This document shows, one piece after another, positions 60,898 to 64,000 of a DNA stretch of 64,000 bases. The position numbers were made by a program, and so were the translations under genes. Numbering within the stretch: position 1 is the first letter of the stretch; the number at the start of each line of letters is the position of its first letter. The stretch is from the NCBI RefSeq assembly GCF_901709675.1, contig NC_051093.1:1852053-1916052 (forward strand). Direction: 5' to 3'. Source of the stretch: Syngnathus acus (lineage: Eukaryota > Chordata > Actinopteri > Syngnathiformes > Syngnathidae). Under the pieces are notes generated by a model. The model was not told the origin of the DNA. It worked only from the letters and a program-made list of their open reading frames with translations, and did not search any database.

Positions 60898-60945
<48 letters not shown>
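60898..60945 (+). repeat. (GT)n microsatellite
   Basis: About 23 GT units. Confidence 0.96.
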
Positions 60946-60946
<1 letters not shown>

Positions 60947-61465
60947 GCATGAATGCGAAGACGATAAAAATAGAGGGAGAGGGTGCAAGAGAGGCGTCTC
61001 GCCAAGGCGAGTGACGAGACGAGGGAGGGCGGGAAGGTGATTTTCTTGTCATACCTTTCACGCCGTGCCAGGACAGACAGACAGACAGACAAACACAAAC
61101 GGGCACAGGCGTGGCTGCCCGGCACATCAATCAAATATCGCATTATTCAACACAATGCTAAAAACATTCATTCATGACTTGTGTCCTAAAAGTGCTAAAA
61201 GTGAGGATAAAGAATATATGCTTGTTTACTGTCTTTCATCATGTGTTCAAAGCTTCATAACACCATCACATAAATGTAATTCATTCGCCCATCTATGGCA
61301 TTTTGCTAACTGGTTAAGTTGTTCCTAAGCTTCACACTAATAAGAAAAAAAGAACCTCACAGCATTACCCACAAACCGAAGCATTCTTGCACCATTAGCG
61401 CCTCATTCAGCTGTTAACCTTGCCGATGACATCATGCATGTTGAATATTGGAGGAGCGGAGGAAG

Positions 61466-61467
<2 letters not shown>

Positions 61468-61534
<67 letters not shown>

Positions 61535-61544
61535 TGTGTGTTTG
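61468..61544 (+). repeat. (GT)n microsatellite
   Basis: GT units with GC interruptions at both ends. Confidence 0.96.
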
Positions 61545-62210
61545 TGAGGGCATGCGTGTGAATCAATGCATGAGGATAGGAGCGTTTGAATGAGACGGGA
61601 ATTCGCCATCGTGTGTCATCCTTCATGCGAGCCAGAGCGGGGAGACAGCGATGAGCGCCATTAAAAAAAAGAAGACCAGAGCCACTAATGAATTGCAAGT
61701 ACGAGGGCGGGGGGTGTTTGGGATGCAAAAACGGGGGAAACGAACAGATGTGGGTTGAAGATGGGGCAAGCAGGGGGGGGACGCGGCATGGGCTGGATGC
61801 CGGGATGAGGAGCCCAAGACAAAAAGAAGAGGAGCAAAGTAGAGATGATTGGGGGGTAGGTGGGCACGGACTAGCTCACACAGGGTTTGTTGACTGCTCG
61901 GCTGTTTCAAAGCTGGTGACTCATGCGCTTACACAAGCTAACATGCTAACATGTTAACTGGGTCAAAATCGATGGCTTTGCGTTTTGCTGCCGAGTGCTC
62001 CAAGTAAAAAACAAAAAGAAGCCATGAATTGGTGATCGTTTAGAGGCGCTAGATGAGGTGGGGTATGAAAGATTCCAGTGTTCTGGAAGGCAGCGCTAAC
62101 CCGAGGCCGAGCTTGGAATTTTCTTTCACGTGATGCTTGACTCGCAGCGATCTCATTACTGATCTTCCTGGCCTTCCAAAACCTCATCAGCCCCACCTAC
62201 TCCTCCTCCC

Positions 62211-62357
62211 CCATCCATCCATCCATCCATCCATCTATCCATCCATCCATCCATCCATCCATCCATCCATCCATCCATCCATCCATCCATCCATCCATCC
62301 ATCCATCCATCCATCCATCCATCCATCCATCCATCCATCCATCCATCCATCCATCCT
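62211..62357 (+). repeat. (CCAT)n microsatellite
   Basis: About 36 CCAT units with one CTAT variant. Confidence 0.97.
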
Positions 62358-64000
62358 GTCCTCCATCTCTCCCTTCCTCAGCTATCTAGTTGGTATGCAT
62401 TGCCGCGTAGCTCCTGGCTGCAGGTGAGACCCGATGATTATGCATGAGTCGCCTCCGAGTGGATGCGCGCACGCGCGCGTGTGCATGCACTTTAGTTGTC
62501 ACGGATTAGCAAACATACGTGGGCGAAGAGTGCGTCCGCATGGCAAATGGAGATTGCGCGGTAAGGAGGAATTGCTACAACTTGACCTGCAATGCGCAAG
62601 CGGGAACAAATTGGAAAGCGTCAACACGCAGGTTGCAAGAATCCGCTCCTTCTGCTGTGCACGCTTTGGCCACGAGGGGCAGTAAAACGTCAGCATACAG
62701 ACACAAATGAAGACGAGTTTCACAACTAATCTGCGATCATATCAGTAAATATCTTTCTGCTTAAGCGCTGCAAGCTGTGAAGTGAATCGAGTTCAAATCT
62801 CAAAACCCTAAAAAAAAGTCTGGCTACTCGTCGGTCTGGGTGTGAGGGACACCAAGTGAAAGGCAGTCGGCAGACGGCAGCAACTTCACAGGGAACTCAA
62901 ATGACAGCCGATCCAAAGAGCAAAATGTGAGCCGACGCTTCGAAGTTGAGAAAGTCAACGCCCCTGGCCACAATTTGCACAACCGCGCCTTGCAGAAAAG
63001 GAAAAAAAAAAGGTTGCTTTCTGCCGTCAACGCTTACGCACCCCCCGCCCTCCCCAACCCACAAACATGAAAGCATCGACTCGCCCTGCAGCTCCGTAAT
63101 TGACGAGATCAAATTGGAATTGGATTAAGAAATAATTTCTGAGCCTCAGGTGAGCACTTGCGTGTGTTCCCATGCTGGCCGGCCACTCCGAGGAGCTCGG
63201 TAGGCCGATAGACATCAGACATGTCATTAGCCCCTCCGCCTTGTTTTCCAGGCACGAGAAGAGTAGCAATTAGCCGCGTCGCGACAGCAAGCTGTGTGAA
63301 AGTGGCGCACGTTGGCGCTCCAGATCGCCAGCCAACACGGAGGCCCTCTCCAATGCCTTTGCCGCCACTGCTTGTTTGTGTTTTTGCCTCCTGCGCCGCA
63401 AAGGCTTTGCTTAATTCAGCAGCGCTCAGCATGAGATGCACGCCTGGCTTTGTACTCTGTGTGTGTGTTGGGGGGGGGCATGCTAATATAGGTCAGCCAA
63501 GCAAAAATAAAGCAAAAGTCAGAAATGCAGGCGCAAAACTGAAGGACTGGGGGCCAGATCGGGCCTGCCACATCATTTTAAAATGTCTCAATTCAAATGC
63601 TCCATTCGGTCAAAAGACCTTGTCTGGCAACACCCTGACCACCTGACGTGACCAGCACGCCGACCCATTGTTGAAGCACGCCGGATAGTCGGCGTGCCCA
63701 CGCTGGCACAAGTTGGCATCTGGCCCGCGCCCACTTTGCTTCTCGTCCCTTCCCTCGGCTGCGCGGCGCGGTTGCTATGGAAGCTAATTTGCAGGCGGCG
63801 GCGAGCTGACTTTGCGTCGCTTGCACGGAGGCAGTGGAGCGCAACGTTTCCGCGCAAGCACGCTTCCGCGCGGGCGGGCACACACACGTGCTGCAAGCAC
63901 ACAGCCTAGTAACAGCGTCGCCGAATATGGGATGGCGCTCATGCGCTTCAAAAGGAAGCGCGACATTTGGCACATCCGAGCAAACAACACGGAGGGAGGG

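Larger units (their letters stand above)
57001..64000. other. rai1 upstream region, distal part
   Basis: No gene is seen. It has dense CA/GT, GA and (CCAT)n arrays, a SINE fragment (57350-57420), an X-box (59655-59668) and an octamer (59693-59700). No exon is recognised on either strand. Confidence 0.5.

Overview
This window is vertebrate nuclear DNA. It has split genes with GT-AG introns, abundant CA/GT and (ATCC)n microsatellites, a Rex1-like LINE, a tailed SINE-like repeat of a kind common in teleosts, and hAT elements. Together with the protein sequences this points to a teleost fish, probably a percomorph; the species cannot be read from the sequence. Gene content and order match the block of human 17p11.2 affected in Smith-Magenis syndrome, as one inverted unit: GID4(-), DRC3/LRRC48(-), TOM1L2(+), SREBF1(+), RAI1(-). 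The ATPAF2 gene that lies between DRC3 and GID4 in human is not seen here.

Layout. 0.3-4.3 kb: gid4, six coding exons on the minus strand, with a decayed Rex1-like LINE in intron 2. 4.3-5.6 kb: gid4 upstream region and a SINE-like repeat. 5.6-8.35 kb: drc3 on the minus strand. 8.4-9.1 kb: a divergent drc3/tom1l2 promoter with an X-box-like palindrome, CCAAT and a GC box. 9.1-17.8 kb: tom1l2, 15 core coding exons plus one in-frame cassette exon, with a 1.6 kb TIR element carrying a 251-bp tandem array in intron 4. 17.8-21.0 kb: tom1l2 3'UTR and srebf1 promoter. 21.0-32.35 kb: srebf1, 19 exons giving a 1,179-residue protein, with mir-33 in intron 16 and a hAT deletion derivative with a perfect 8-bp TSD in intron 14. 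36.5-43.3 kb: rai1 on the minus strand, one 6-kb exon and two zinc-finger exons; the last coding exon was not found. 43.3-64 kb: no convincing gene, rich in microsatellites, probably rai1 5' intron or upstream regulatory DNA, with several consensus RFX X-box palindromes and octamers.

Functions. The genes are neighbours by ancestry rather than an operon. srebf1 encodes the membrane-bound lipogenic transcription factor and its intronic mir-33 is co-transcribed with it. tom1l2 encodes a VHS/GAT endosomal adaptor. drc3 encodes an axonemal nexin-dynein regulatory complex subunit. gid4 encodes the Pro/N-degron receptor of the GID/CTLH ubiquitin ligase. rai1 encodes a dosage-sensitive chromatin-associated regulator.

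The most interesting signals not explained by the genes are the X-box/octamer cluster upstream of rai1, the TIR element with an internal satellite beside a non-GT splice donor in tom1l2, the tom1l2 cassette exon, telomere-like repeats inside the dead LINE, and an exon-like orphan segment at 44.7 kb.
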